A stretch of 38,861 nucleotides of DNA from Phaeoceros laevis (Eukaryota; Anthocerotophyta; Anthocerotopsida; Notothyladales), in contig JBNGIQ010008712.1 in NCBI GenBank assembly GCA_049999765.1, positions 1 to 38,861 on the forward strand, given 5' to 3'. A model generated the notes under the pieces. That model saw only the letters and a list, made by a program, of their open reading frames with translations. It ran no database searches and was not told the origin of the DNA. The position numbers were made by a program, and so were the translations under genes. Position 1 is the stretch's first letter. Each line of letters starts with the position of its first letter. Below, piece after piece: positions 22,001-34,541 of the stretch.

Positions 22001-25000
22001 GCACTTTCTTGAGCTTTGTTAACAAAAGATATTTTGTCAGCACTTCCTCCTCCCTCTCTGACTCCATGCGAATAAAACTCTCTCCAAGAATGCCATCATC
22101 CAGTCCATCGGGAGGTAACCATCGTTCTGATTCTGGCAAATTGACGAAGTGCCTACTACCAGTGCTTGTTGATCCATAGCACGCAAAGACTGGTAAGGCA
22201 CGCAAAATTTGTATCCGCATTGCATCCATTTGCCCTCCTAAAAACCATTTTGACTGACATAGAAAGCTGCGAAGCTCTCTAAGCTCACCATCAGAAGCAG
22301 TGCTGACCAAATGTGGGATGTCATTCAATCTATTACCAGCTGCAGCTAACAATGCATTCAGGACACCAGCAGCTGATGCATCATGCACATATTCTCCTAA
22401 AGATGGGTGGTTGAGAGCCAGGTTAGGTCTGAGAATTAAACACTGTGCCTTTCCCAAAACTCCGACCATATTCTCACTCCACCCATCATCCCGAAGGATC
22501 CTAGAGCACTTAGATATTCGGAGTAGCTGTCCGTCAGAAGTTGGTAGGAGAGGCCACTCTGAAAAGAGACTCAAGTTCTCACATGATGTGGTCAAGTATT
22601 TCCAGAGCAATTCCATCCAGATTATCGTCGGATGCCCTTCCTGACCAGGTGACCATGAAACAGCATTTCTGCCACGCCACTCAGGAGGGACCAATCTTGG
22701 CAACAGCTCTAGTAGGACAGAACATGTAACACGAGACAAATTTGTGCACCCCACTTCGGCTATCTTTTGTAATCGTGACAGCACACCTGGCTCAATGTCA
22801 CAGTCTATGAGCATGTAAGGAACTGCATCCTTCAGCAAAGCAAACTCCAGTTCATTGGTCACAAGCAACCTTTCTCCAACTCCTGCTCGCATGACTGTGC
22901 CAAAAACCCCTGTCAAGACAGGAAGAAGACACAGACCCTGAAGTTTGTCACCTACATCAGAGTCACTCACATCGCTGAGACAGTATTTGAGAGCTAAGAC
23001 AGCTACATTTCGTGGACCAAGGGTTCGTTTACTGGCTGCCAATGACTTGCGCAACAGAGGTGGAGTGAGGAATCTCAATAAAGGGTAGAATTCCTTGAAT
23101 CTCCTGACAATTTCGGTAGGTGCACTTATCAAAGGGATCCCTGCATCTGCCAACGCCTTCCCAAGCTCCTGAGACTCAGGAAAGCTGTTGTCTGGAAAAA
23201 CAGCCCTTTTGGCAGGAACCCACTTCCCTCTACCTGCGGCAGTATGGAAAAGGGGAAGATCCAGTTCCACAACACTAACGTATAGTTGCCGCATCAGTGC
23301 TGCCCAGGGTTCTGTCACCTCAGCTGTTGGCCAGAGAGAATAGAAGGCTGGAGTTGGCCCAAGCTCCTGACAAGCCTCCGCTAGAAGGTGAGCATATGCA
23401 GGTGCTGCTGCATCTTCCAGTAGGCTGCAGTTCCACTTAGATCGAAGCTTACCACCACCTGCCATGTCATCTCCATACCAAATGTCTCTACGGTTTGATG
23501 ACAGCTCAAAATAACCATTGACATGCACCGGTAACCCTGTTTTCACAGGCAAGGGTAGAAAACAAAATGCTCTACCCTCCATGACATCCAAGACATCTTG
23601 ATTTTTCTCACCATCTTCATGTGAATGCGCTGTGAGAGAGCTCTCTTTTTCATCACGTCTTATTCTTGATGCAATGCCCGCCCATGGGATAAATCCCCGA
23701 GCTCTGTTCTCTGCAGCTACGGCTTGCTCTCGAGCATGTCCAGCCCCCAATGCGTTGCAAACTAACCACAACTCAACTGCCTCACTATCCCGCAGTTTGG
23801 TGCAGATCTTGACAGTTGTACACTGCCAAGGCAGCTGGCTCTCCTGTGTCCTTGCGAGCTTTTTGTAAAACTGGTCCTTATCAATTGGATTTGAAGGGTT
23901 CCCTCTGACAAAGTCATAAACTGGATTTGCCACTCCAATATGATTTCCACGTGGCTCTGAAGCTGGTCTATGTACCCGAAAAATAAGCTGCATTTCCTGA
24001 TTGACTTCTTCTCGCACGTACACACCAATGGTGTCCACATTACGAAGAAATAGTAATGCTTCTGCGGCACTTGGACAGAAGGACTCGAATAAGGACAAGA
24101 CGTCTTCTGGCTTGTAAGCCTCCTGCTTTATCTCGCTGTTGGACGCAGTAACAGCAGTTCGGAGAGGAAAGCGAAACAGCGTACCAGGAAAGAACTTCTG
24201 CAGGTCGCAACCAAACAGCAAGTATGGTTGAAACTGGTCCGGGAACTGATCCAATAAACCCCTGCCTACAAAGTTGATCTTCAATCCTGGATGAGACGGT
24301 GTGATGCCTGGAAGGTGAGATGCATGTGGGTCAAACATCACAAGATTGCCCCCAGAAACGAATCCAGGAATATCAGTGAAATGATACACCGCATTGAAAC
24401 CCAACCCAAATCTTCCAATCGCAGAAGGCTTTTCAATCTTACTGTCCTGTCCAATGCGTGATATTGCATAAAGATCTCTGGGTGTGAATAAAGAATTGTT
24501 GTAGCAATAAAGTGCTGGGCCCTGCCAATCTGCCATTCCTGGAGACAACACCGAAGACTTTCCAAACTGGGATTTGTCCAGTAGGAAAATCACCTCTGAC
24601 GCACCAGCATCATCAGCATTCTGAACAAGCTCACACAAAATGCCCGGACCGTCCGCATACATCTCAACTATGTGCTTAAGCCTAGTGGTTAGGGCTTCAT
24701 GCTGACCAAAAGCTTCTGCAGCATTATGAAGCCCTAGATCCATTGAATCTGCACTTTCAGCTAACAAGAGGCGACGCAGCGAACGAACACCAAGTCGTTC
24801 TGCCACATCATTTGATATTTTTGGATGAACATATCTAGGGGACTTCAGATTCATTGCCAATCCTGACACATTTGCACCTAAGGAGTTCAGCATGTTCTCG
24901 GAATGGGTCAACCAGGGAGCATCATTGTAAACAAGATCAGACGCTGGAAGAAGAATTGAGCTGGCATCAGGTACATATGTGCCAATGTCATGTCCCGTAA

Positions 25001-28000
25001 AATGTAAGTCAGCCAAATGCTGCACCAGCCAGACTGCAGCACTCAGCTGCCGGGGGTCCAATGGGGACCCATGCAAGTCATCAGCCATCTTTGCCAACAC
25101 AAGAGCGAACTCAGTGGGGGTCAGAGTTTCTCTGACCCCGAGTTCAAGTAAGAGCTCTTTGAAGACTGCTAGATCAGCAGGTATCACTCTTAAGTATGGC
25201 CCAAGGTGGAGGGGACCACTAAAAGCAACTTCTTGGACATTTGCAAAGCCATCTCCAACCCATACCCACCTACTCCCTTCCAGGACAGCCTTCACAATCT
25301 CCATCTCATCAGTTCCTAACATTTCATTTAATATTGTGTATATTCTCGGCACAGCTGCTGCCAAAGCCTGACCCAATCCGACATCTTGAATCACGACGTG
25401 ATTTTTTCCCAGTTCCAGAAGCTGTGCAGCCAAGACACTACCACCCGGTCGACCAGCCCAGCCCAACCTGGATGCAAGTGCAGCTGACCGACATTCACCA
25501 TCCAATATGCGCATACTAGCTGAAGCAAGCCACATATCAGACTGTAGACGCACTAGCTTTGGTGGAGCAACAGGACTTCCAACAGATGGCCATGGCAAGT
25601 GTTGATGGGGTGGGATCATCAGCACAGGGCACCAACAGATGGATATCAGCTCATTCCAGAATTTGTTCAAAGCTATGTCACCAGAAGCATCCGGAGCCTG
25701 AAAGATTGTTGACACCTTCATGAACATTCGACCAATGGTCTTGCTTGCATCTTCTGGCTGGGATAACCACTTATTTGAATTCAGCTCTAGATACGAAAGC
25801 AAGGCCCTACCTTGAGCACAAGCATGTTCAGCCTGTGTAGCAACAATGGATTCAACTTGCCTAGCACTCTGGAGAACTGTGTCTGGTACCACCGAAGTTC
25901 TGAGGCCGAGCCCTTGCAACATGTCCAGAACGTCTGCAGCAGCAAATTCTTCAGACGGAAAAAATTCTGGGTCATTTAGCAGAGTAATCAGCTCACTATT
26001 TCGTGGATCATATAGCGACTTGGGAGCTCTGAGCTCCCCAGTGGCTGTTGGTACAAAAGCCAGCTGTTTGAGCATATCCTTCATCGTGGGATCACTGGAG
26101 CACAACTGTGGGAGCTCTCGGAGAACAGCAAGCATCATACGGTTTCGAAGAGGTGGGGAAAGCTTGCTCACACGACCAACTACCCGCCATTTGTAAAATG
26201 CAGCTCTACCAAGCCTCCGAATACCAAGAGGACCAGTCAGCACCTCTGTTTCTCTGTCCGAGACTGTATGAAGAAACTCAGTCCCTAAAAGGGCCTCTTC
26301 CATGTCAGGAGGAGCTAGAAATCGTTTCGGACCTCCCAAGTCAACAAACACTTTAACTGAGGGATTAGCCTCATCATAGGCCTCAAAAATAGGCAAAGCT
26401 CGGAAAATCTGAAGGCGAGAATCATTCATATGGTCCCCTGCATACCATTTCCGTTCATATAGGAATTCACGCAGGTCACACCTTTCTACATCCGACACAC
26501 CTTCAAATAAAGTAGGCAGACGAGCTACTTGATTTTGTGCTGCAGCAATAATAGCATCTAGAATACCTGGCCCACTGGCATCATGCACGTATAGTGATAT
26601 CTGAGGATGCACCAAGACAAGGTCTGCTCTCAAGATCCGACAACCCAGCTTCCGAAGCAAAGTCTCCATACTTGCAACAAGAACTCCACCTTTCAGAATC
26701 TTTGACATGGGGATCGGCCTGCGTAGGTAGCCATCTGTTGTAGGAAGTAGAGGCCAATCTCTGAAGACAGACAAATCAGGACAGGACTGCTTCAAGTAGC
26801 GCCAGAGAAGTATAAACCATTCCTGCTTAGGGTGATTATTCACTTCATCCGGTTTCCACTGAACCTCCTCCTGATCCTTCCACTCTGCTGGCATGAGGTA
26901 AGACAGAACATTTACAAGCTCTACATCATTTAGCTGACGAAGATTTGTGCTGGCTACCTGTGCAATGTTAGCAAGCCGCTCAAAGAGCCTCTTTGGGATG
27001 TTTCTATCAACAGCTTTCTCTGGAATACGTTCCAAGATACTATACTCCAGCTCACTGCACACAAATATCGTAACCCTATTGGCGCTTTTTCCAAATACAC
27101 CCAACCGTCCATTCGCAAGCGGAAGCAATGGAAGTCCAGAAAGAAGCGCTCCTGCCTCCTCGTCGATGACATCCCCTAAGCAGTATTCTAAAAGCACAAG
27201 GGAATTCTTTCTGTCTACCAAGCCTCCGTGCTTCCCAGGTTTACTCAGCTGTGCTCGCATGCCATTGGGTAGAACCATCTTCGGGTTTTGCACACAAAAA
27301 GTGAAGAGCATCTTGAGAAATGGCCTAGAATACCGAACAAGTGGCAACTCTTCAGCAACAATTGCCATTGCTAGGCCCTCAGGGTCAACAAACTCTTCAT
27401 CGTGAAACAAACTCTGTGTCGGGCTGATCCATGTGCCACCATGAACAGCAGAGTGCAAGACAGGAAAATTCATAACGTTGTGGTAAAAGCGCCTGACCAT
27501 CCCGAGCCAAGGCTCCAGAAAAGTCCCACAAGGCCATAAGGACTCATATAGTATCGACTGTCCCACTACCCTCGTAGCCTCCAAAATCAGCTGTGCATAT
27601 GCACCACCCACAACATCTTCCAGAAGGCATCTATTCCAATCTGATCGAAGTTTCCCCCCTCTGTCCATATCAGCCCCATACCATATGTCACGACGGTTTG
27701 AAGAGAGTTCAAAGTATCCATTCACATGGACAGGAAGTCCTGTCTTAACAGGCAGAGGGAGAAAGCAAAAGGCACGACCCTCCTCGGCAGGTGCCTGCAC
27801 ATAGATATAAGGAATAGAATATTTGACTACTCAGAAAACAAGCTGCAGCCAAATAAAATGAGCAATGTTCACCCTAGGAGAAACTTACCTTTTCCTCCAT
27901 GCCTGAAATTTTAGCTGCAACTGAAGCCCAAGGCACAAGATGAATATCGTAATCTTTGGCAGCATTCACAGCCATTGTCGCTATTCTGCTCATGGGAGCA

Positions 28001-29078
28001 CCCATGCACTGAGAAATTAGAAATACTTCGGCTTTCTCGTCCCCTTTCTGGCCACCTGTGCAATTTTCGCGGAGAAATTCAAGCTTAAAGATATCGTTGA
28101 GGTTAGGTGATGGAACCGAGCCTTTGTGCACAGAAGGAACTTCAACTGATAATCTCGTAAATGCCTGTCTATGCCAGCGTATCTCAGCTGTTGGTGATTT
28201 CACCCTGCATGAGTACAATTTCTCAGGACTTTTGGCATCTTTCTTCCAGTCAAAAATGTCAACGCACTCCACATGTTTTAGGAACAGCATTGCTGCAATG
28301 GCCTCCAGGTGAAATTCATGAAGTAGGGCTGCCATATCTTCCTCAGAATAAGCCTGTCTTGATAGCCGACTAACAGAAGCCTGCTGGGCTGTTCTCAAGG
28401 GAAAACGAAAAAGCGTTCCCTGATAAGGCCTCTCCATATCACATCCAAATGCAGAATATGGCTTAAACTGATCAGGATGAAGCTTCAAAGCACCACTTGA
28501 CACAAAGTCAATTCTCTTCCCAGGGTTTGAGCTGTTCATCTGTGGCAGAAACTTGCAGTGCGGGTCGAAAAACACAACATATCTTCCACTGACAAACGAT
28601 GGCAAGTCCGAGAGGTGATAAACGGAATTGAAACCAACCCTGCAATGCACAGTAGGCATCAGTGATATGAGGACGCTTTCAACTAGCAGGATCTACTCAA
28701 ACACTGTTTATTGCCTTACCCGAATCGACCAGTCTTCCATGCTTGCCCTCTCTTCTTGCTGTCTCCAATCCTGGAGATACTCTCAAAGTCCTCTTCAGAA
28801 AATTGAGAATTATTAAAAGCAAGCAGGGCTGGTCCCTGCCATTCGGCTAGTGGTTCATAATAAAGAGATTCAGCTGCATGATGTCTGCGATCGATGCAGA
28901 AACAAACCCTTGTGGCTCCAGCATCATCTGCATTCTGAATAAGCTCTTTAAGAATAGTAGTACCTTCCGGATAGTTCGCAAGTACTTCTCTAATTCTCTG
29001 CGTAAGATCCACCTTCTGACCAAAGTCTTCGGCAAAGCCTAGGCCCTGACCCTCAAAAGCCATCTTACGTGCATCCAT
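13073..29078 (-). CDS. sacsin-like giant protein with C-terminal RING finger
   Basis: Eleven exons are inferred from homology and GT-AG sites: 29078-28720, 28639-27889, 27794-21817, 21648-20075, 19967-19343, 19261-18990, 18911-15728, 15575-15397, 15258-13656, 13566-13384, 13270-13073. Phases agree throughout except for one missing base in exon 5; the exon 8/9 junction is the least certain. The ATG at 29078 follows an in-frame TAA directly. The product is about 4,970 residues, close to plant sacsin (Arabidopsis At5g23110 class, about 4,700) and human sacsin (4,579). HSP90-like ATPase repeats (SRR) lie at about residues 10-270, 1396-1640 and 2829-3096 (degenerate); a RING ends the protein. Animal sacsin is a chaperone-like factor; the plant RING suggests ubiquitin ligase activity (inference). 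Without the exon 5 repair, translation would stop early. Confidence 0.93.
13115..13216 (-). other. C3HC4 RING finger of the sacsin-like protein
   Basis: In the last exon, 34 residues read CRVC...VPCGHVLCNRC...CPFC, a complete C3HC4 set with normal spacing, about 15 residues from the stop. The preceding exon encodes a Glu/Leu/Ala-rich helix that could form a coiled coil. RING fingers bind E2 enzymes. Human sacsin instead ends with DnaJ and HEPN domains, so this fusion is a plant-lineage feature. Confidence 0.93.
19343..20250 (-). other. third SRR repeat, degenerate ATPase, with frameshift
   Basis: Exon 4 end and exon 5 encode segments that line up with the SRR core (QGPAL, ...DLPFIVSGG..LFDPSG, DSTIIRLPLRTAQQA). 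The Glu-x-x-Gln-Asn-Ala-Asp-Asp helix of repeats 1 and 2 is replaced by DLLEIADCCKVQK, so ATP binding is unlikely. Near 19570-19595 the frame shifts by -1 (one base missing), in a stretch with runs of T4 and A4. Downstream homology and the splice phase of exon 6 both require the base. Confidence 0.8.
24005..24717 (-). other. second SRR repeat, HSP90-like ATPase domain
   Basis: Within exon 3. It has ELVQNADDAGASEV (ATP/Mg-binding helix), the lid-type GRFGLGFNAVYH glycine motif and the SGG..VMFDPH segment, matching repeat 1. All key residues look present. The following segment repeats the 36-residue stretch found after repeat 1. Confidence 0.85.
28250..29030 (-). other. first SRR repeat, HSP90-like ATPase domain
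   Basis: Split by intron 1 (28640-28719) exactly in the glycine motif GRFG/VGFNSVYH. Exon 1 holds DLTQRIREVL, ELIQNADDAGATRV and QGPALLAFNN; exon 2 holds SGRYVVFFDPH and LFRFPLRTAQQA. These are the hallmark SRR ATPase blocks of sacsin and all look intact. Confidence 0.88.
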
Positions 29079-30840
29079 CACTTAAAGGAGCAACGAAGGC
29101 CTCTTTAAACAGCGTTCAAACCCCTTCAGCACTCTTTTCCCAGCTCTATGCAGAGTCTTCCCAGGAGTACTGGGCATTTGACAGATTTAGCGAATCGGTG
29201 GAGATAGCAGATTAAGGCCAGATAAAACCCTGTCCAAGGTTCAACTGCCGGCCAAACCTTGCACTGCCAGCAAGTTCGAAACCTGAGAGTTGCGAAGGAA
29301 GTGGCAATAAAGTCTCCTCGTGAGGGACAAGCTTGTACCACCTTAGTCCAAGAAGACAAATGCTCACTGTTCAGTCCAGTTCGCTGCGTTCACTGCCACC
29401 CCAAGGACGTTACCCAGCCAGGACACAAACTGAAAGTACAAGGCTTCGATCCGAGCAGCTGAGTACTTTGCGAATCGTTAGACGTCAAAAGGTCAACAGC
29501 ACCATCAGCTTTCTCTTTAGCCTCAGATTGACTCTATTATGAACAGCTGACCAATTGAACCGGCCTGGCTCTCCCAATCAACCCCTCGAGATTGACAATT
29601 CTGCTGTGGATCAGCTAGTAATTAGAATAAGCCAGCACCAATCCCCTGGAAATTACACACAACAAGCTATCCAAGTGGCCATACAGACAAGTTGAACACA
29701 AAAACGGGACTGCGATATTGCCGGAAGCAATCATTAAAACATTGAAACATCAATTGAAGCTAGCCAACAACAGATCGGGCCCGAACGACCCTCCAGCAGA
29801 CGCCTCCAGCAGCTCCGTATGCTCACCGCAACAGCGGTTTCCCAATTCCCACCCTTACCCAAAATTGGAATGGGGCTTCCCATTGCCTGACCAGAATCCC
29901 TCCTCTTTACGTCCCAGGCCCTCCTGCCACAACTTAACAGCTGCAGCGCTCAGCAGCGACCGAGAGTTCCACATCCTCAAACCTTGCTTTCGATCTGAAA
30001 GGCAGAAGGGGCCTCGAGAGGGCACTAGCTTGCTGTGCAATCAAGCACACCTTCCCGGAACTTTCTAACCAATGTCGTGGTTAAATAGACCCTCTCTGCA
30101 TCCCACTGATACACAACACGGCAATCCACAGGATGCTGCTAAGCATACATTTGATGCCAGGCAAATCTGGCCATTCGGACAGCCTGAATGTATAGTCAAG
30201 GTCCTGCGAGGGAAAGCCCCAACCGAAACTCAGCTTTCCCTGATTTTTGGAGCATTTATTTATCTCTCCCCGTTTTTTGTGTGTTTTCGGTGTTGGGTAA
30301 CTGAACTAACTTCGGTCAAGCAGGGTCAGCTGCATATTCACTTGCCCAGCATGGAGGTTGGGACAAGCAGACGTGATTTGACTTGCAATTTCTGTGCGCA
30401 GCGTGGAAGGCAAAAAGTTGCCAAAAACTTTGTTTCCATAATTTCATGTATCCAACTTCATGGCAAGAGCACTTTGAAGGGATGGCTTATTGAGACACTT
30501 ATAATAGCTGGGCTAAAAACCCGATTTAGGGTCTTCCTGTTGGCTAGTGCTATAGACGTCCCGTCTCCCGGCATTTACATACACCCCAGGATTGGGTAAG
30601 GAGGAGCCTTCACCCCGTACAGGAAGATGTTTCTACTATTCATCGACATACATACTTCCCCTGTGGTACTCCCCAAGAAAGCCTTTTTCAGATTGTATCC
30701 AGGCCTAAGCGAATTGAAGTCTTACTCTTCTGGCCAAATTATCGTTTTGACGTTGTGTAAGCCTCCGTTGTCCCTTAGGTGCCATGGGTATAAGATGTCA
30801 AGTGCTCTGACAGTGTTTTGGTCTTCAACCCACTTCGTGA
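29079..30840. other. intergenic region: sacsin 5' flank and epimerase 3' flank
   Basis: Both neighbours are on the minus strand, so this should hold the sacsin promoter and 5' UTR (next to 29078) and the epimerase 3' UTR (next to 30841). I see no clear TATA box near 29078. A plus ORF of 175 codons (30072-30599) has an ATG but no recognisable features and is not called as a gene. Confidence 0.5.
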
Positions 30841-32798
30841 TTACCCCTGAAGCACTTTCCGAGGGTCTAATTGTCCGCTGAAGTAGCTTGATGGAACAGC
30901 AGAGAGCTCCTGTCGACCTTTCCATTCTTCGCCTGGTTTCAAAGTGATTGGTTTCTCGATAGCAGCTGCTTCTAAGCACAACATAACCTTGTACTCCTCA
31001 TCACCAAAATCTGCCATAGCTTTTGACTTTTTTTCCCATGGATTCCACACAACTACAAAACACGACAGTAAGATCATCACCACGTATGCACACAAATATG
31101 TGCTCACAGTAGCCCATAAGAAACCTAGGAGAGAGAAGTACCCTCACCAGCATCGGGAAGACCCTCTTTCTTCAGAACGTATGTTCTTTTCTTCTCATGA
31201 TCAATCACAGCAATTTTTGTTGGAGTACTAAGATATATTCTGTCCACCTGGCATAATGAATTAGCGTGCGTACACTCCAGAGGGAAACTCACCTCCAACC
31301 ACAATGGAAACTAGAAAGTACCTCTTCGTCAAATGTCAATGCATCTCCTTGCTCTGTTTTCCTGTCCTGTTTCTGAACGTTGTCCAGATAATCAAGGGTC
31401 TCAAGGCCTTCTATTCGCACTTCACTGGAGAGACAAACAGCAGTAGTATTAGCAGCAGCAGCAGCAGCAGTATTCGCATTGGTACAGATGTGTTCAATAC
31501 AAGACGCCATTTGTGTATCATTCTAATACAAGAAACCCTGGTAACCAAGAAATTCAGAGTGCTCCCGGACATTGTTTAACTGACCTGATGTCAGAAACAG
31601 AAAGGTAGGTGTGCAGAGCAAATGTGAAAGAAAAAGGCTTGCTGTCTGTATTTCGCACACGCGCTGTCAAGGTAAGATCACCCCCTGCCCCCAGAGCTAC
31701 TCGCAACCGCAGTTCGAAACTACATGACGGAAAATTACCATTAGCATAATCACAACCCTGCCAAAGAATACATCCTACCAGCAGGTTGAAGGACTGCCGC
31801 CGGTGTTACAATCACATGCAGCAGTACAAAGACCAGCTGCAGTCAACTTTGCTGCAGATATAATCCTTACAGCGAGCACACACAACCACTTCATGCTCAT
31901 GTCTCATTGCAGAACTAGGATTGTCAGTCTATAGTACCTGTGTGGCCAGATTTTTGAATCATCTTCCGAAGGCTTCAAGAAGATATCAACAGAAGTCTTA
32001 TTGCTCACGGGAGGGGGAGNNNNNNNNNNNNNNNNNNNNNNNNNNNNNNNNNNNNNNNNNNNNNNNNNNNNNNNNNNNNNNNNNNNNNNNNNNNNNNNNN
32101 NNNNNNNNNNNNNNNNNNNCGGGAGGGGGAGGGTTAGGGTCAATGCACCATAGTCGGTTTCTTGCAAAGCCATGCTGCTCCAGCGAACCGAAGCTGCCAA
32201 ACTGCGGTCCCACCAGCAGGTAATACAAGTTACTGACTGGGGCATGCAAACATGGCTAGACTACCAGCTGTCACCACAGGAGGATGCTACCTGCGGGAAA
32301 CATATGGGAATTCCTCCCCTTATTGCTTTGGGAGGCTTGAACAGAGCCTGACAGGCAGGACATCAGCGAGGTTAGCTGGATGGACCAAACATGCAAACCG
32401 ATGCTTCGCAAAAACCAGGTCCGCAGCAGAATTTGTGCTGATATGAAGACTGACTAGTTCGAGTGACCTTGGTGAGTCGAACGCACCTTGCTGCTCAGGA
32501 ACAAGAGCTCGTCTCCCTTGTCATTTTTCCAAGATGTCACTTGCCCACCATACAAATGGATCTGCAAGTGAACTAAGTGGTCTAAAGAATTAGGCTAGGG
32601 AAAGACACTCCAAACAGTCGCACGGCGCTCCACGGTCCCTTGGAATGACGAATTGATACGACTGTCGAGAGATGACAAACCATGACAAGCTAGTGCAAGG
32701 ACGGGACGTGGGAGAGTCGTTACCTGGGCAGAGGCTCCTCGGGGCTCTCGCAATACAATCTTCTCTAGGCCATTCGCATCTTTCACCACGTCCACCAT
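30841..32798 (-). CDS. glucose-6-phosphate 1-epimerase (D-hexose-6-phosphate mutarotase)
   Basis: Interconverts alpha and beta anomers of glucose 6-phosphate; aldose 1-epimerase fold, plant apospory-associated-protein-C family. Eight exons with GT-AG borders: 32798-32724, 32561-32487, 32347-32291, 32201-31938 (contains the N gap), 31719-31585, 31424-31322, 31247-31148, 31052-30841. Collapsing the gap by its 12-base shared flank gives 909 nt, or 302 residues, a normal family length. Diagnostic segments are LYGGQVTSWKND, GGIPICFPQ, FGSFGSLEQHGFARN, FALHTYLSVSDI (catalytic His region), RIYLSTPTKIAVIDH and EAAAIEKPITLKPGEEW (catalytic Glu, about residue 260). All expected parts are present and in frame. 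The start ATG at 32798 gives an N-terminus like that of cytosolic plant homologues, with no transit peptide. Confidence 0.95.
31451..31470. repeat. (AGC)n microsatellite in an intron
   Basis: Six and two-thirds AGC units inside the epimerase intron 31425-31584. Confidence 0.85.
32020..32119. other. 100-N scaffold gap inside epimerase exon 4
   Basis: Exactly 100 N, the usual placeholder for a gap of unknown size. The 12 bases before it (32008-32019) and after it (32120-32131) are the same, CGGGAGGGGGAG, so the two contigs probably overlap. The coding sequence continues in frame through the overlap. Confidence 0.9.
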
Positions 32799-33676
32799 CT
32801 CTTGCGCGCGGATGGCGAGGAGACTTCTCGGGGTTTTGTGAGCAACTACATCAGGAATTCCCGGGGAATGGGTTTCGGCGCTGGTTCTCCACTGACCTGG
32901 TTAGTGCGAGGATTTCTATAAAGAAGAAATTGATGGGACCGAATCGCCTCGCTGGCCCGCGCAGAGTAAAGAAGGGAAGTGGAGGTGACCGTCGGTAGTA
33001 ACTAAGATTGGTATGAGAATCGACTCGGACTTGTGATGGCCCCACGCCAAGAAACGCATTGCGATTCGGAGTTCGCACTCCAACTGTGCCGAACGCAATT
33101 CCGAGACGGTTCAAGACAGTCACTGCCAGAGCGGAGGCATGCCAGTAGCAGCTAAGCTTGAAGAAATTGTCATGATTCAGATGTGAAGTTGAAAGTTGCC
33201 TCTGAAGAAGTACATCGACGCGTTTTCTTGAAGTTTTTTCTTGCAATTGTGCCCAGGGTTGGAGTAGGGACCTTATGACATGGATGGTTTGAGAAGCACA
33301 GAGTCTTCGGAAAACCCCTTGGCACTCTCCTGCAGGCACGACTGTTGCTTTTCTCCCATTAGTAGCTGCTGTGCGAACAATGCAAGTCTGGCCCCACAGT
33401 GACAGCAATGTGCCACAGCCCAAATCCAACCTGGAGCTCGCCACCAGCCAAACTCCGGGTACAACAACCTTTGGCACTGGAGTAACCTACATGACCACGA
33501 GTTGCAGGGTTAGGGCTGGAATGAGCTGCATTTTCTGTTGCTTGAGCAATCTGGATGTGGATTTAGCTGCAGCAATGGATGTAGAGTTTACCGTATGCGG
33601 GAACTTCTTGTCAACGACCATCTTAAGGTCTGGCCTTGTTTGTACTGCACAAGGAATCCTGGGACTCCGGTGGAAG

Positions 33677-33735
33677 TGGAGGACGTAGATGGCATTGAGC
33701 CTTGGAATTGGAGGACGTAGATGGCATTGAGCCTT
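33677..33735. repeat. 27 bp tandem duplication, period 32 bp
   Basis: Positions 33677-33703 and 33709-33735 are identical 27-mers starting TGGAGGACGTAGATGG, separated by five bases. Confidence 0.9.
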
Positions 33736-34224
33736 TCGTGTGGCAGATTCTTAGTTGTATCACTATTCATAATAGTTCCTAGCGAGGTGAGCTTGACGTC
33801 GGATCTGTACCTGGTAGTACGATTTTTAAAAGGCAGCTTGTCAGCAAATTGTTCCGGGGTGGTGGAAGGGGCATGAGGAAGCAGGAGGTAGTTTTACTTC
33901 AGTCCTAGGGGACCTACTAAGTTAGTACCTGTCGGTGGCAATGTTGACGGTATCCCGCCTTTGCTCCAGCCAGCTTCCCGTACCGTCAGTCCTAGAATAT
34001 CCACGTTCCACACTTGAATCTGGCTATGGGTCTGGACGTCACCTGCTCTCCCTCCTCCAAGAGCGTCCAAATCGTTCGGCAGCCTTGACGCAATGCGTCC
34101 CTTCACGCTTGCACATGCTGTGGAGTACAGCCAGGCGCAGACCTACATTGGAAACCGGAATTTTCCTCGTGGCCTGGCTTAGTGTTCAACTTTTATTGGT
34201 CGAGGTTTAAATCTGGATGAATGA

Positions 34225-34535
34225 ATTTGCTTTCACTAAAACTCGTAACATAACCCCCCAACATCTTGGCGCAAGCCTAACACGATAAATCATTCATTCA
34301 TCGCATGATCCTCGTCAGAGACCATGTTATCATAGGATTGATTGATTACCTATTCTTATAGGAAGGAGTAGCCTTAGACTTTAATAGTCATATTTTAATC
34401 TGTCTCAATGAAAATCATAAAATTGCGTTCATTGAAACTAGTAATATATACACCCACCAAAATCGCATCAAGCCAAAATCTCATCATGCTAGCTGTCTAT
34501 CTATCAAAGACCATGTCATGCTAGTATTGTCGAAA
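34225..34535. repeat. imperfect direct repeat of about 110-120 bp
   Basis: Roughly 34225-34345 and 34421-34535 share an ordered series of similar blocks: TTGCxTTCAxT-AAACT-GTAA, ACCC-CCA, GC-CAAGCC and AGACCATGT-ATG-TAG. They look like two diverged copies of one sequence about 195 bases apart. Confidence 0.5.
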
Positions 34536-34541
34536 GCATCC

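Noticed and set aside
30072-30599. Plus-strand ORF of 175 codons with an ATG
   Set aside because: No recognisable domain and composition like chance translation; it lies in the flanks of two minus-strand genes. Transcript evidence would be needed.
32120-32142. GGGTTAGGGT next to the gap, considered as telomeric repeat
   Set aside because: It is coding: on the minus strand it encodes Asp-Pro-Asn-Pro-Pro of the epimerase. Plant telomeres are TTTAGGG arrays.
32851-33477. Minus-strand open frame of 208 codons upstream of the epimerase, considered as a transit-peptide exon
   Set aside because: It has no ATG, and the epimerase already has a typical N-terminus beginning at 32798.
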